The notes under the pieces were generated by a model. The model was given only the letters and a program-made list of their open reading frames with translations, was not told the DNA's origin and made no database searches. Below are positions 40,984 through 47,890 of a stretch of DNA of 53,642 nucleotides, piece after piece (the first letter of the stretch is position 1; every line of letters starts with the position of its first letter). Made by a program: the position numbers and the translations under genes. The stretch is from the NCBI RefSeq assembly GCF_029887875.1, contig NZ_JARXRM010000034.1, forward strand, positions 1 to 53,642, given 5' to 3'. This DNA is from Luteimonas endophytica. Its GTDB lineage: Bacteria; Pseudomonadota; Gammaproteobacteria; Xanthomonadales; Xanthomonadaceae.

Positions 40984-41349
40984 GTGAACTTTTCCTTTCC
41001 CGGCATCGGTATCCTCCTTGCGCTCCTGCTGACGGCCTGCCAAGCGAAATCTCCGGAGCCGCAGGCCACCGAGCCCTCCCCGGCGCAGGCCCCAGCCGCC
41101 GCCGACGACGAGGTGGTGCAGGCGCGCTACGCCTGCGACGACGGCAACCGCGTCGAGCTGATCCGCGAAGGTCGCGTCGCCCGCGTCAGGATGAGCGATG
41201 GGCGTACGGTGCGGCTCGGCGCCATCGCCGGCAGCACGCCGCCGACCTGGGCGGACGTCGGTCTCCGGCTGGTGGTCGATGACGACTACGTCGAGCTCTC
41301 CCAGGAGGACGGCGGCCGCAGCCTGCGCTGCGAGCCGATCCAGGACTAG
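40984..41349 (+). CDS. MliC-like lipoprotein (putative lysozyme inhibitor)
   Basis: A 121-residue protein with lipoprotein signal (FPGIGILLALLLTACQA; lipobox LTAC) and an Ala/Pro-rich linker. A C-terminal domain of about 70 residues resembles MliC/PliC: ARYACDDGNRVELIREGRVARVRMSDGRTVRL and ending YVELSQEDGGRSLRCEP. The two cysteines at the domain ends (YACDDG and LRC) match the disulfide of MliC. MliC proteins block c-type lysozyme at the outer membrane. The start is a GTG at 40984 with GAGG upstream; the nearby ATG at 40950 is out of frame. Similarity is from motif only. Confidence 0.75.
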   Translation: MNFSFPGIGILLALLLTACQAKSPEPQATEPSPAQAPAAADDEVVQARYACDDGNRVELIREGRVARVRMSDGRTVRLGAIAGSTPPTWADVGLRLVVDDDYVELSQEDGGRSLRCEPIQD

Positions 41350-41452
41350 GCGCGCCTGACGGCCGCTGCCGGCTGAACCGGAGGGTGCGGCATTCACCCC
41401 TGCTTTACCGCCGCCTGACGATGGTGTCGGCAGTTCACACCGCAGGGCGGGC

Positions 41453-43402
41453 ATGGCAACCGACGCTCCACGCACTCCCCGGGCGATCGCGATCGCCGCG
41501 GACCATCCGTGGTGGAGCGCCCTGGCCGCTGTCGCGCTGGCCGTGCTGGCGATGTGGCTGTTCTGGGACTGGAACTGGTTCAAGGGGGCGGTCGAGCGCG
41601 GGGTGGAATCGCGCATCGGCCGCAGCTTCGAGATCGGCGGCGATCTGGACGTCGATCCCGCCCTAGAAACCACGATCCGCGCCGATGACCTCCGCCTCGG
41701 GAACGCGTCCTGGGCCAAGGAAACCGAAATGGCCAGCGCCGACCGCCTGGAGCTGCGCATCAGCCTGGCTTCCCTGTTCACCGGGCGCGGCGTACGGATT
41801 CCCGACATCCGCCTGACGAAACCGCGGCTGCGCCTGGAGACCGGACCCGAGGGCGGCGGCAACTGGGATTTCGCCCGGTCCGGGGATGGAGACCGGCCGC
41901 GACTCGAGCGGTTGTGGATCGAGGAGGGCCGGCTGCTCTTCGTCGACGCCGCGCACGACACCCTCATCGACGCCCGCGTCGCGAGCCGCGAGCCGCAGCG
42001 CGAAGGAGCCGCGCCGCCGGTCGGAATCGCGGGCGAAGGCCGCTGGCGCGGCAACCCGTTCCGCCTGGAGGGCAGCGCCCAGTCTCCGCTCGACCTGCAG
42101 GACACGGAGAACGCCTACCGCCTGGACCTGCACGCCACCGCCGGCACCACCCGCGCCCATGCACGCGGGGCGCTGGTCGATCCGTTCCGGCTGGAGCGGT
42201 TCGACCTGCAGATGGCGCTGTCCGGGCGCGACCTGGAGGACCTGTACCCGCTGCTCGGCATCGCCATGCCCTCCACGCCGCCCTACTCCCTGGACGGCCG
42301 TTTTCGCCGCGAGGGCGACACCTGGCGCTATACCGGCTTCGAGGGAAAGGTGGGCGACAGCGACCTGGCCGGCGACGTGACCGTGGAGGCCGGCGGCGAA
42401 CGTCCGGTGCTCCGTGCCGACCTCACCTCGGACCTGCTCGACCTGGACGATCTGGCGGGCTTCATCGGCGCGCCGCCGCAATCGGGAGATGGCGAGACCG
42501 CCAACGAGACGCAGCGCGAGCGGGCGCAGCAGCAGGCCACCAGCGACCGGGTGCTTCCCGACACTCCATACGCGCTGGACAAGCTGCACGCGATGGACGC
42601 CGACGTGCGCCTGCGCGCCCGGCGCATCGACGCCCCCACGCTGCCGCTGGACGACATGGAGGCGCATCTGCTGCTGGAGAGCGGCCAGGTCACCCTGGAC
42701 CCGCTGAACTTCGGCGTCGCCGGCGGAGACATCCGCGCGACCGTGCGCATGGATTCGAACCAGCAGCCGATCCGCACCCGGCTGGACGCCCGGATCGAGG
42801 GCCTGCAGCTGGCCCGGCTGTTCCCGGACTCGGCGCTGGCGAAGGACGCGGTCGGCGCGATCGGCGGCGTGGTGGGCATCAGCGGCACCGGCAACTCGGT
42901 GGCGAAGATGCTCGGCAGCGCGGACGGCGACATCGCCGTGGGCATGGGCCCGGGGAAGGTCAGCAACCTGCTGGTGGAGTTCGCCGGCGTCGACATCGCC
43001 GAGGCGCTGCGTTTCCTCATCACCGGCGACCGCATCATCCCGGTGCGTTGCGCGTTCGGCGATTTCGCGGTGCGCGACGGGGTGATGGAGGCGCGTGCGC
43101 TGGCGTTCGACACCACCGACACGATCATCCTCGGCGAGGGCAGCATCAGCCTGCGCGACGAGACCCTGGATCTGGTGCTCAAGCCGCGCCCGAAGGATCG
43201 CAGCATCCTCTCGCTGCGCTCGCCGCTGGTCGCGGACGGCACCTTCCGCGACCCCAGCTTCCGCCCCGACATGGGCCGGCTCGGCCTGCGCGGCGCGCTG
43301 GCGATCACCCTGGGCACCATCGCCCCGCCGGCCGCCCTGCTCGCCATGCTCGAACTGGGCGGGGGCGAGGACAGCAGCTGCGGCGGGCAGTACGCGGAGT
43401 AG
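41453..43402 (+). CDS. AsmA family inner-membrane protein
   Basis: A 649-residue protein with one N-terminal membrane helix (WWSALAAVALAVLAMWLFW) and a long periplasmic part. The AsmA N-terminal repeat appears as VESRIGRSFEIGGDLDVD and IRADDLRLGNASWAKETEMASADRLELRISL, then IPDIRLTKPRLRLETGPEGGGNWDF. The C-terminal AsmA region has GTGNSVAKMLGSADGDIAVGM and LDLVLKPRPKDRSILSLRSPL, then GTFRDPSFRPD. AsmA-like proteins form bridge-like grooves implicated in lipid transport to the outer membrane. It is convergent with the CBS-domain gene. Confidence 0.9.
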   Translation: MATDAPRTPRAIAIAADHPWWSALAAVALAVLAMWLFWDWNWFKGAVERGVESRIGRSFEIGGDLDVDPALETTIRADDLRLGNASWAKETEMASADRLELRISLASLFTGRGVRIPDIRLTKPRLRLETGPEGGGNWDFARSGDGDRPRLERLWIEEGRLLFVDAAHDTLIDARVASREPQREGAAPPVGIAGEGRWRGNPFRLEGSAQSPLDLQDTENAYRLDLHATAGTTRAHARGALVDPFRLERFDLQMALSGRDLEDLYPLLGIAMPSTPPYSLDGRFRREGDTWRYTGFEGKVGDSDLAGDVTVEAGGERPVLRADLTSDLLDLDDLAGFIGAPPQSGDGETANETQRERAQQQATSDRVLPDTPYALDKLHAMDADVRLRARRIDAPTLPLDDMEAHLLLESGQVTLDPLNFGVAGGDIRATVRMDSNQQPIRTRLDARIEGLQLARLFPDSALAKDAVGAIGGVVGISGTGNSVAKMLGSADGDIAVGMGPGKVSNLLVEFAGVDIAEALRFLITGDRIIPVRCAFGDFAVRDGVMEARALAFDTTDTIILGEGSISLRDETLDLVLKPRPKDRSILSLRSPLVADGTFRDPSFRPDMGRLGLRGALAITLGTIAPPAALLAMLELGGGEDSSCGGQYAE

Positions 43403-43475
43403 CCCGCCCGACGCGTCTATCGCTTCCGAAGGATGACGGGCTTGGGTGGAGATGGCCGCCAGGCATCGGGCGGGC
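43402..43475. repeat. Inverted repeat between convergent genes
   Basis: GCCCGCCCGA at 43402-43411 and TCGGGCGGGC at 43466-43475 are perfect inverted 10-mers, 54 bp apart, between the AsmA-family and CBS-protein stop codons. No U-run follows on either strand, so a terminator role is only possible. Confidence 0.4.
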
Positions 43476-43511
43476 GGCCAGCCACCGCTGCCGTCGAGAA
43501 AGGGAGCCGGG

Positions 43512-43943
43512 TCAGGACGCGATGTAGCGCTGCAGCTGGTCGAGTTCCAGCTGCTGGTCCTCGATGACCGCCTTGACCAGGTCGCCGATCGACACTACCC
43601 CCAGCACGTTTCCGGCCGCGTCGGCGACCGGCAGGTGGCGGATGCGTTCCCGCGTGACCAGCTGCATGCAGCCCTGCACGTTGTCGTCCAGGGCAACCGT
43701 GATGACCTTCGCGGTCATGATGTCGCGCACCGGCGTGTCCTTCGACGACCGCCCCTCGAGCACGATCTTGCGGGCGTAGTCGCGTTCCGAAAGGATCCCG
43801 GCCAGGCGCCCCCCCTGCATCACCAGCACCGCACCGATGTGCTTGTGCGCCATCAGCCGGATCGCCTCGATCACCGGCACGTCCGGCGCCACCGCGAAGA
43901 TCTCAGGCGCCTTCGCCTCCAGCAGCTGTCTCACCGTACGCAT
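43512..43943 (-). CDS. CBS-domain pair protein
   Basis: A 143-residue protein made of two CBS motifs. The first is near residues 15-65 (EIFAVAPDVPVIEAIRLMAHKHIGAVLVM, then GILSERDYARKIV) and the second near residues 75-130 (VRDIMTAKVITVALDDNVQGCMQLVTRERIRHLPVAD, then GVVSIGDLVKAVI). Such stand-alone pairs bind adenine nucleotides and may act as energy sensors. The ATG at 43943 has GGAGG 8 bp upstream; a GTG three codons earlier is too close to it. The start lies inside the 3' end of the glycosyltransferase gene (41-bp overlap), so translation may be coupled. Confidence 0.93.
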   Translation of the reverse strand: MRTVRQLLEAKAPEIFAVAPDVPVIEAIRLMAHKHIGAVLVMQGGRLAGILSERDYARKIVLEGRSSKDTPVRDIMTAKVITVALDDNVQGCMQLVTRERIRHLPVADAAGNVLGVVSIGDLVKAVIEDQQLELDQLQRYIAS

Positions 43944-44928
43944 GGCGCTCACCTCCGCTCGGCTGGGTCCGGCCCGAGCATACTCCCGCGGCCGGCAACC
44001 AGCTGTCGACGAGATACAGCGGCCGCTGCTTGGACTCCTCGTACAGCCGGCCCAGGTATTCGCCGATCATGCCCAGGGCGATCAGCTGCACGCCCCCCAG
44101 GAACAGGATCACCACCATCATCGTGGGCCAGCCCGCCACCGGGTCGCCGAGGAAGATCGCCTTCACCACCACCCACACCGCATAAGCGAAGGCCAGCACC
44201 GCGCTGCCCAGGCCCACGTAGGTCGCCAGCCGCAACGGCGCGGTCGAGAAGCTGGTGATCCCTTCGAGCGCGAAGTTCCACAGCCGCCAGAAATTGAACT
44301 TGCTGTCGCCGGCCAGGCGCGGCTCGCGCCGGTAGGGGATCGAGACGCGCCGGTAGCCGACCCAGCCGAACAGTCCCTTCATGAACCGGTGCCGCTCGCG
44401 CAGCTGCCGCAAGGCCGCGAGCGCGCGCGGCGAGAGTAGCCGGAAATCCCCGGTGTCGACCGGGATCGGCGTCTTCGACAGCCGCTGCATCACCCGGTAG
44501 AACGCGTGCGCCGAGGCCCGCTTCAGCCAGCCCTCGCCCTCGCGCTGCAAACGGGTGCCGTAGACGTCGTCGTAGCCCTCGCGCCAGCGCGCCACGAACG
44601 CCGGGATCAGCTCCGGCGGATCCTGGCCGTCTGCATCCAGGATCAGTGCAGCCCCCTCGTCGACGAGGTCGAGCCCGGCGGTGAGCGCCGCCTCCTTGCC
44701 GAAATTGCGCGACAGCCGCAGCAGTGAGACGCGTCCGTCGCCCGCGGCGATCGCGCGCAACACCTCCCAGGTGGAATCGCGGCTGCCGTCGTCGACGTAC
44801 AGTGCCCGGCCGTCCAGCCCGTCCGCGGCCAGCGCATCGAGCACCGCAGCCAGCCGCCCCTGCAACACCGGCAGGGCCTCGGCCTCGTTGTAGGCGGCGA
44901 CGACGACGGTCAGGCGGTCCATGGTCAT
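43903..44928 (-). CDS. Polyprenyl-phosphate glycosyltransferase (GtrB/DPM1-like, GT2)
   Basis: A 341-residue GT-A enzyme with two C-terminal helices. The catalytic domain shows VVVAAYNEAEALPVL, YVDDGSRDSTWEVL, LLRLSRNFGKEAALTAGLD, LILDADGQDPPELIP and VDTGDFRLLSPRAL. The helices are YVGLGSAVLAFAYAVWVVV and MMVVILFLGGVQLIALGMIG, followed by EYLGRLYEESKQRPLY. It would transfer a sugar from a nucleotide donor to undecaprenyl phosphate at the inner membrane. A 30-residue hydrophilic tail (from about residue 311) extends beyond the usual end and overlaps the CBS gene. TAGGAT lies 6 bp before the ATG, so a leaderless mRNA is likely. Confidence 0.92.
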   Translation of the reverse strand: MTMDRLTVVVAAYNEAEALPVLQGRLAAVLDALAADGLDGRALYVDDGSRDSTWEVLRAIAAGDGRVSLLRLSRNFGKEAALTAGLDLVDEGAALILDADGQDPPELIPAFVARWREGYDDVYGTRLQREGEGWLKRASAHAFYRVMQRLSKTPIPVDTGDFRLLSPRALAALRQLRERHRFMKGLFGWVGYRRVSIPYRREPRLAGDSKFNFWRLWNFALEGITSFSTAPLRLATYVGLGSAVLAFAYAVWVVVKAIFLGDPVAGWPTMMVVILFLGGVQLIALGMIGEYLGRLYEESKQRPLYLVDSWLPAAGVCSGRTQPSGGERHAYGETAAGGEGA

Positions 44929-44934
44929 CGGGAC

Positions 44935-44940
44935 ATCCTA
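44935..44940 (-). promoter_or_regulatory. -10-like hexamer just upstream of the glycosyltransferase gene
   Basis: On the minus strand TAGGAT ends 6 bp before the ATG at 44928, within the 46-bp gap after mtgA. It repeats the spacing seen at yggS, pdxH, the glycerate kinase gene, aroK, the WGR gene, sdaA and the phytase-like gene. Confidence 0.4.
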
Positions 44941-44974
44941 AGGCTTGCCGCCGCAACCCACACCGCCGCCGGGT

Positions 44975-45691
44975 TCAATCCAGCCGCTCCAGGTACGCGA
45001 CGCCGCCGATCTGGCGCATCTGCCGCTCGATCGCCGCGGTCCGCCGCTGCACGTAGGGCCCGGGACGGGCGGCGCTGTATCGTCGCGGGCTGGGCAGCAC
45101 CGCGGCCAGGCGCGCGCTCTGGGTCTGGGAAAGACCCTCCGCATCCCTGCCGAAGAAGGCGCGCGCCGCCGCCTGCGCACCGTATACGCCGTCGCCGAAC
45201 TCGGCGACGTTCACATAGACCTCGAGAATGCGCCGCTTCGGCCAGATCGCCTCGACCAGCACCGTGTACCACGCCTCCAGCCCCTTCCGGACCCAGCTGC
45301 GGCCGTTCCACAGGAACAAGTTCTTGGCCACCTGCTGGCTGATCGTGCTGGCACCGCGCAGCCGCCCGCCGCGCGCGTTGTGCTCGCGCGCCTTCTGTAT
45401 GGCCTCGAGGTCGAACCCATGATGCGTGGCGAAGTTCTGGTCCTCCGCGGCGATCGCGGCCAGCGGCAGCGCCGGCGCGATCCGGTCGAGATCACGCCAC
45501 TGGTAAGCGTGGCGGAACCCGCTGTCGCCGGCGCGCCACGCGTCGGCGTGGCGCGCCGCCATGAACATCGACAGCGGAGGATCGAGGAAACGCAGCGCCG
45601 CCACCTGCAGCACGCTGAACACTGCCAGCAGCACCGGCAGCAGCAACAGCCGCCGCAGCCAGGGCCGGCGACGTGGCCGGCGCGCCCTCAT
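44975..45691 (-). CDS. mtgA: Monofunctional biosynthetic peptidoglycan transglycosylase
   Basis: A 238-residue GT51 enzyme that polymerises lipid II glycan chains at the periplasmic face. One N-terminal helix ([23 protein letters not shown]) is followed by the GT51 motifs [20 protein letters not shown] (catalytic Glu), [49 protein letters not shown] and [17 protein letters not shown]. The start is uncertain: ATG 45691 gives the usual length and puts basic residues before the helix. An ATG at 45778 would add 29 mostly acidic and Gly-rich residues, and would face the hslO start. Confidence 0.93.
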   Translation of the reverse strand: MRARRPRRRPWLRRLLLLPVLLAVFSVLQVAALRFLDPPLSMFMAARHADAWRAGDSGFRHAYQWRDLDRIAPALPLAAIAAEDQNFATHHGFDLEAIQKAREHNARGGRLRGASTISQQVAKNLFLWNGRSWVRKGLEAWYTVLVEAIWPKRRILEVYVNVAEFGDGVYGAQAAARAFFGRDAEGLSQTQSARLAAVLPSPRRYSAARPGPYVQRRTAAIERQMRQIGGVAYLERLD

Positions 45692-45776
45692 CGCCGCCGA
45701 TCCCGCTTGAGCCCCGCCGATCCGCCCCCATCCATCGTCTTCTTCGCCATGTCCGCTGCCCGCATTATCGGACATC

Positions 45777-46715
45777 ATGGCGCCGCCGCACCCGCTGCCG
45801 ATCCCGATCCCTATGAACGACCGCCCCGCCGACACCGACAGCCTCGACCGCTTCCTGCTGCCCCGGGCCGGTGTGCGCGGGGTGCGCGTCCACCTGGGCG
45901 GGACCTGGGAGGCGATCCGCAGCCGCGACACGCTTTCCCCGGGCGCCGCCACGCTGCTGGGGGAGGCGTGTGCGGCCGCAGCACTGTTCACCGGGCATGC
46001 AAAGGTGGAGGGCCGCCTGTCGGTGCACCTGCGCGGCCAGGGCGCGCTACGCACGCTGTTCGCCGAATGCACCGCGGCCGGCACCCTGCGCGGCATCGTC
46101 CGCCTCGCCGACGACGGCGCGACGCTCCCGTCCGGCCTGCGCGACGCCGCCGCCAGCGCCATCCTGGCGATCACCGTCGAGAACCCGGGCACGGGCAACC
46201 GCGAACCCCAGCGCTACCAGGGCCTGGTGGAGATCGCCGCCGATTCGCTGTCCGAAGCGTTCGAGGGCTACTTCCACCAGTCCGAGCAGTTGCCCACCCG
46301 CCTGCTGCTTGCCGCCGACGGGCATGCGGCGGCCGGGCTGATGCTGCAGAAGCTGCCCGGCGACCAGGGCGATGCCGACGGCTGGGACCGGGCCAGTGCC
46401 CTGTTCGACACCCTGAGGCCCGCCGAACTGCTGGCCTGGCCGGGCGCAACGCTGCTCCATCGCCTCTTCCACGAGGAGGCGCCGGAGCCGCTGGGCGCCA
46501 GACCGCTGCGATTCGGGTGTTCGTGTTCGCGCGGGCGCGTCGCCGAGGTCCTGCGATCGCTCGGGCAGGAGGAGGCGGGGGCGGCGGTCATCGACGGCCT
46601 GGCCCGCATCCACTGCGAATTCTGCGGCCAGGCCTACGAATTCGATCGGGATGCCGTTGACGCCTTGTTCACGGCCACCGGCGCTCCAATGGACGCCCCG
46701 CACCGGTTGCAGTAG
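45777..46715 (+). CDS. hslO: Hsp33 redox-regulated chaperone
   Basis: A 312-residue holdase chaperone activated by oxidation. The N-terminal core has [44 protein letters not shown] and [28 protein letters not shown]. The zinc centre is at the C-terminus: [10 protein letters not shown] (CxC) and [12 protein letters not shown] (CxxC), all four cysteines present. The first ATG is at 45777; an in-frame ATG at 45813 would give 300 residues, closer to E. coli Hsp33 (292), so the start is uncertain. It is divergent from mtgA. Confidence 0.95.
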   Translation: MAPPHPLPIPIPMNDRPADTDSLDRFLLPRAGVRGVRVHLGGTWEAIRSRDTLSPGAATLLGEACAAAALFTGHAKVEGRLSVHLRGQGALRTLFAECTAAGTLRGIVRLADDGATLPSGLRDAAASAILAITVENPGTGNREPQRYQGLVEIAADSLSEAFEGYFHQSEQLPTRLLLAADGHAAAGLMLQKLPGDQGDADGWDRASALFDTLRPAELLAWPGATLLHRLFHEEAPEPLGARPLRFGCSCSRGRVAEVLRSLGQEEAGAAVIDGLARIHCEFCGQAYEFDRDAVDALFTATGAPMDAPHRLQ

Positions 46716-46735
46716 CCGGGAGCGGGCCGGGGATC

Positions 46736-46764
46736 TTGTTAAATAAACATAAATCGGGTAGAAT
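46736..46764 (+). promoter_or_regulatory. Strong promoter upstream of the exported beta-rich protein gene
   Basis: TTGTTA (46736-46741), a 17-bp AT-rich spacer, and TAGAAT (46759-46764). It is among the clearest sigma-70 style promoters in the window and leaves a leader of about 50 nt before the ATG at 46821. Confidence 0.7.
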
Positions 46765-46820
46765 CGGGTCCCGCTGGTTCCGGGGAACTTCCGACTCCAC
46801 CCTCGGGTCGACCGACCGTC

Positions 46821-47708
46821 ATGCATCTGCGCCCTGCCAAGCTCGCGATTGCCGCCCTGCTCGCCTTCGGCGCCACGCTGGGTGCACACGCGCAGGATCG
46901 CCGCGCCGCGTCCGGCGACGGCGAACAGACGGTGCTTCCGATCTGGAACAACGCCAGCGGGCGGCTCGAAGCGCTGCTGGTGCTCGAGCCCGCCGACGAC
47001 GGCGCCGCGCGCAGCGGCGCACGGTTGCGTTTCGGCGGCAACCGCCTGGATGCGGCTTTCGGCCTGGAATCGGGCGATTCGCTCGCCTTGCTCTGCAACG
47101 ATCCGAGCGGGCTGTCGCACGCGCTCGGCAACTTGGCCAACAACTGCCTGCTCGCATCGCTCGACGACGATCTCGGCGATGACGGCGGGCGCCGCAGTTC
47201 GGCCACCGCCGCCTTCAGCCGCCCCGGCGGCAGCATCGGCCTGGCGGTCGGCGAGAGCAGCGGCGATCTCCCTGCATGGATGACCTCGACCGGGCCGCGT
47301 GGCGGCGCCAGTCAGGTCGACAGCAACGATCTCACCGTGTTCGCGCAGAAGAACATCAGCGACCAGGGTTTCGTCTCGATCGCCGGCACCGTCGCCAAGG
47401 CGCGCCTCATCCCCTACGCCCAGGCGCCGGCCGGTCTGGCCGATCGCTGGGACAGCCGTTCGTTGACCGTCGGCGGCGGTTTCGGCAATTTCGGCGCCAA
47501 CGTCATCGGCCAGGTCATCGACACTCCGGGCCAGCCGCGCTGGGAAGGCCTCGGACTCGGCCTGACATGGCGGACGCCCTGGAGCGGGCAGCTCACCGTG
47601 GGCGCCGAGAACGTCGTCACGCGCGGCAGGAATCCTTTCTCACCGCGCGGTGAGAACGGCGAGGACGAGGGCACGGTGCCCTATGTCCGCTACGAGCAGG
47701 ATCTCTGA
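46821..47708 (+). CDS. Predicted exported beta-rich protein of unknown function
   Basis: A 295-residue protein with a clear signal peptide (KLAIAALLAFGATLGAHA, then QDRRA). I do not recognise the family. The mature part is rich in alternating hydrophobic and polar strands with many Gly, Asp and Asn residues, for example ARLRFGGNRLDAAFGLES, RSLTVGGGFGNFGANVIGQV and GLGLGLTWRTPWSGQLTVGAENVV. The end, YVRYEQDL, resembles the YMRYQQSF end of the TonB-dependent receptor just downstream, so it may be a small outer-membrane barrel or a secreted beta protein. Two cysteines (LLCNDPSG and NNCLLAS) could pair. It lies 182 bp upstream of the receptor with its own promoter. Confidence 0.75.
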   Translation: MHLRPAKLAIAALLAFGATLGAHAQDRRAASGDGEQTVLPIWNNASGRLEALLVLEPADDGAARSGARLRFGGNRLDAAFGLESGDSLALLCNDPSGLSHALGNLANNCLLASLDDDLGDDGGRRSSATAAFSRPGGSIGLAVGESSGDLPAWMTSTGPRGGASQVDSNDLTVFAQKNISDQGFVSIAGTVAKARLIPYAQAPAGLADRWDSRSLTVGGGFGNFGANVIGQVIDTPGQPRWEGLGLGLTWRTPWSGQLTVGAENVVTRGRNPFSPRGENGEDEGTVPYVRYEQDL

Positions 47709-47773
47709 CGGCTGCTCGGCATCACCGCGGGAAACGTGAAAGTTCCGTTTTTCGCCGTCTCGATTAACGACAC

Positions 47774-47802
47774 TTTAATTTTTCTCCGAGGGGGGCTACT
47801 AT
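47774..47802 (+). promoter_or_regulatory. Probable promoter of the TonB-dependent receptor gene
   Basis: TTTAAT (47774-47779), 17 bp, TACTAT (47797-47802). The predicted leader of about 80 nt contains a small stem (GGCGT at 47825-47829 with ACGCC at 47838-47842) and the perfect palindrome TTCCCATGGGAA at 47852-47863. Confidence 0.5.
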
Positions 47803-47890
47803 CGGCCCCGGCCTTGCCGAATTAGGCGTTTTAGTTGACGCCACCGGCGGGTTCCCATGGGAATTTCCCAAGACTCACTTGGAGAGAGAG

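Noticed and set aside
43402..43475. The 10-bp inverted repeat between convergent genes as a bidirectional terminator.
   Set aside because: The 54-bp loop and lack of T runs make this weak; listed only as a repeat.
47731..47755. A possible terminator after the exported beta protein gene: GGAA...TTCC followed by a T run.
   Set aside because: The stem is only four base pairs with a large loop, too weak to call.
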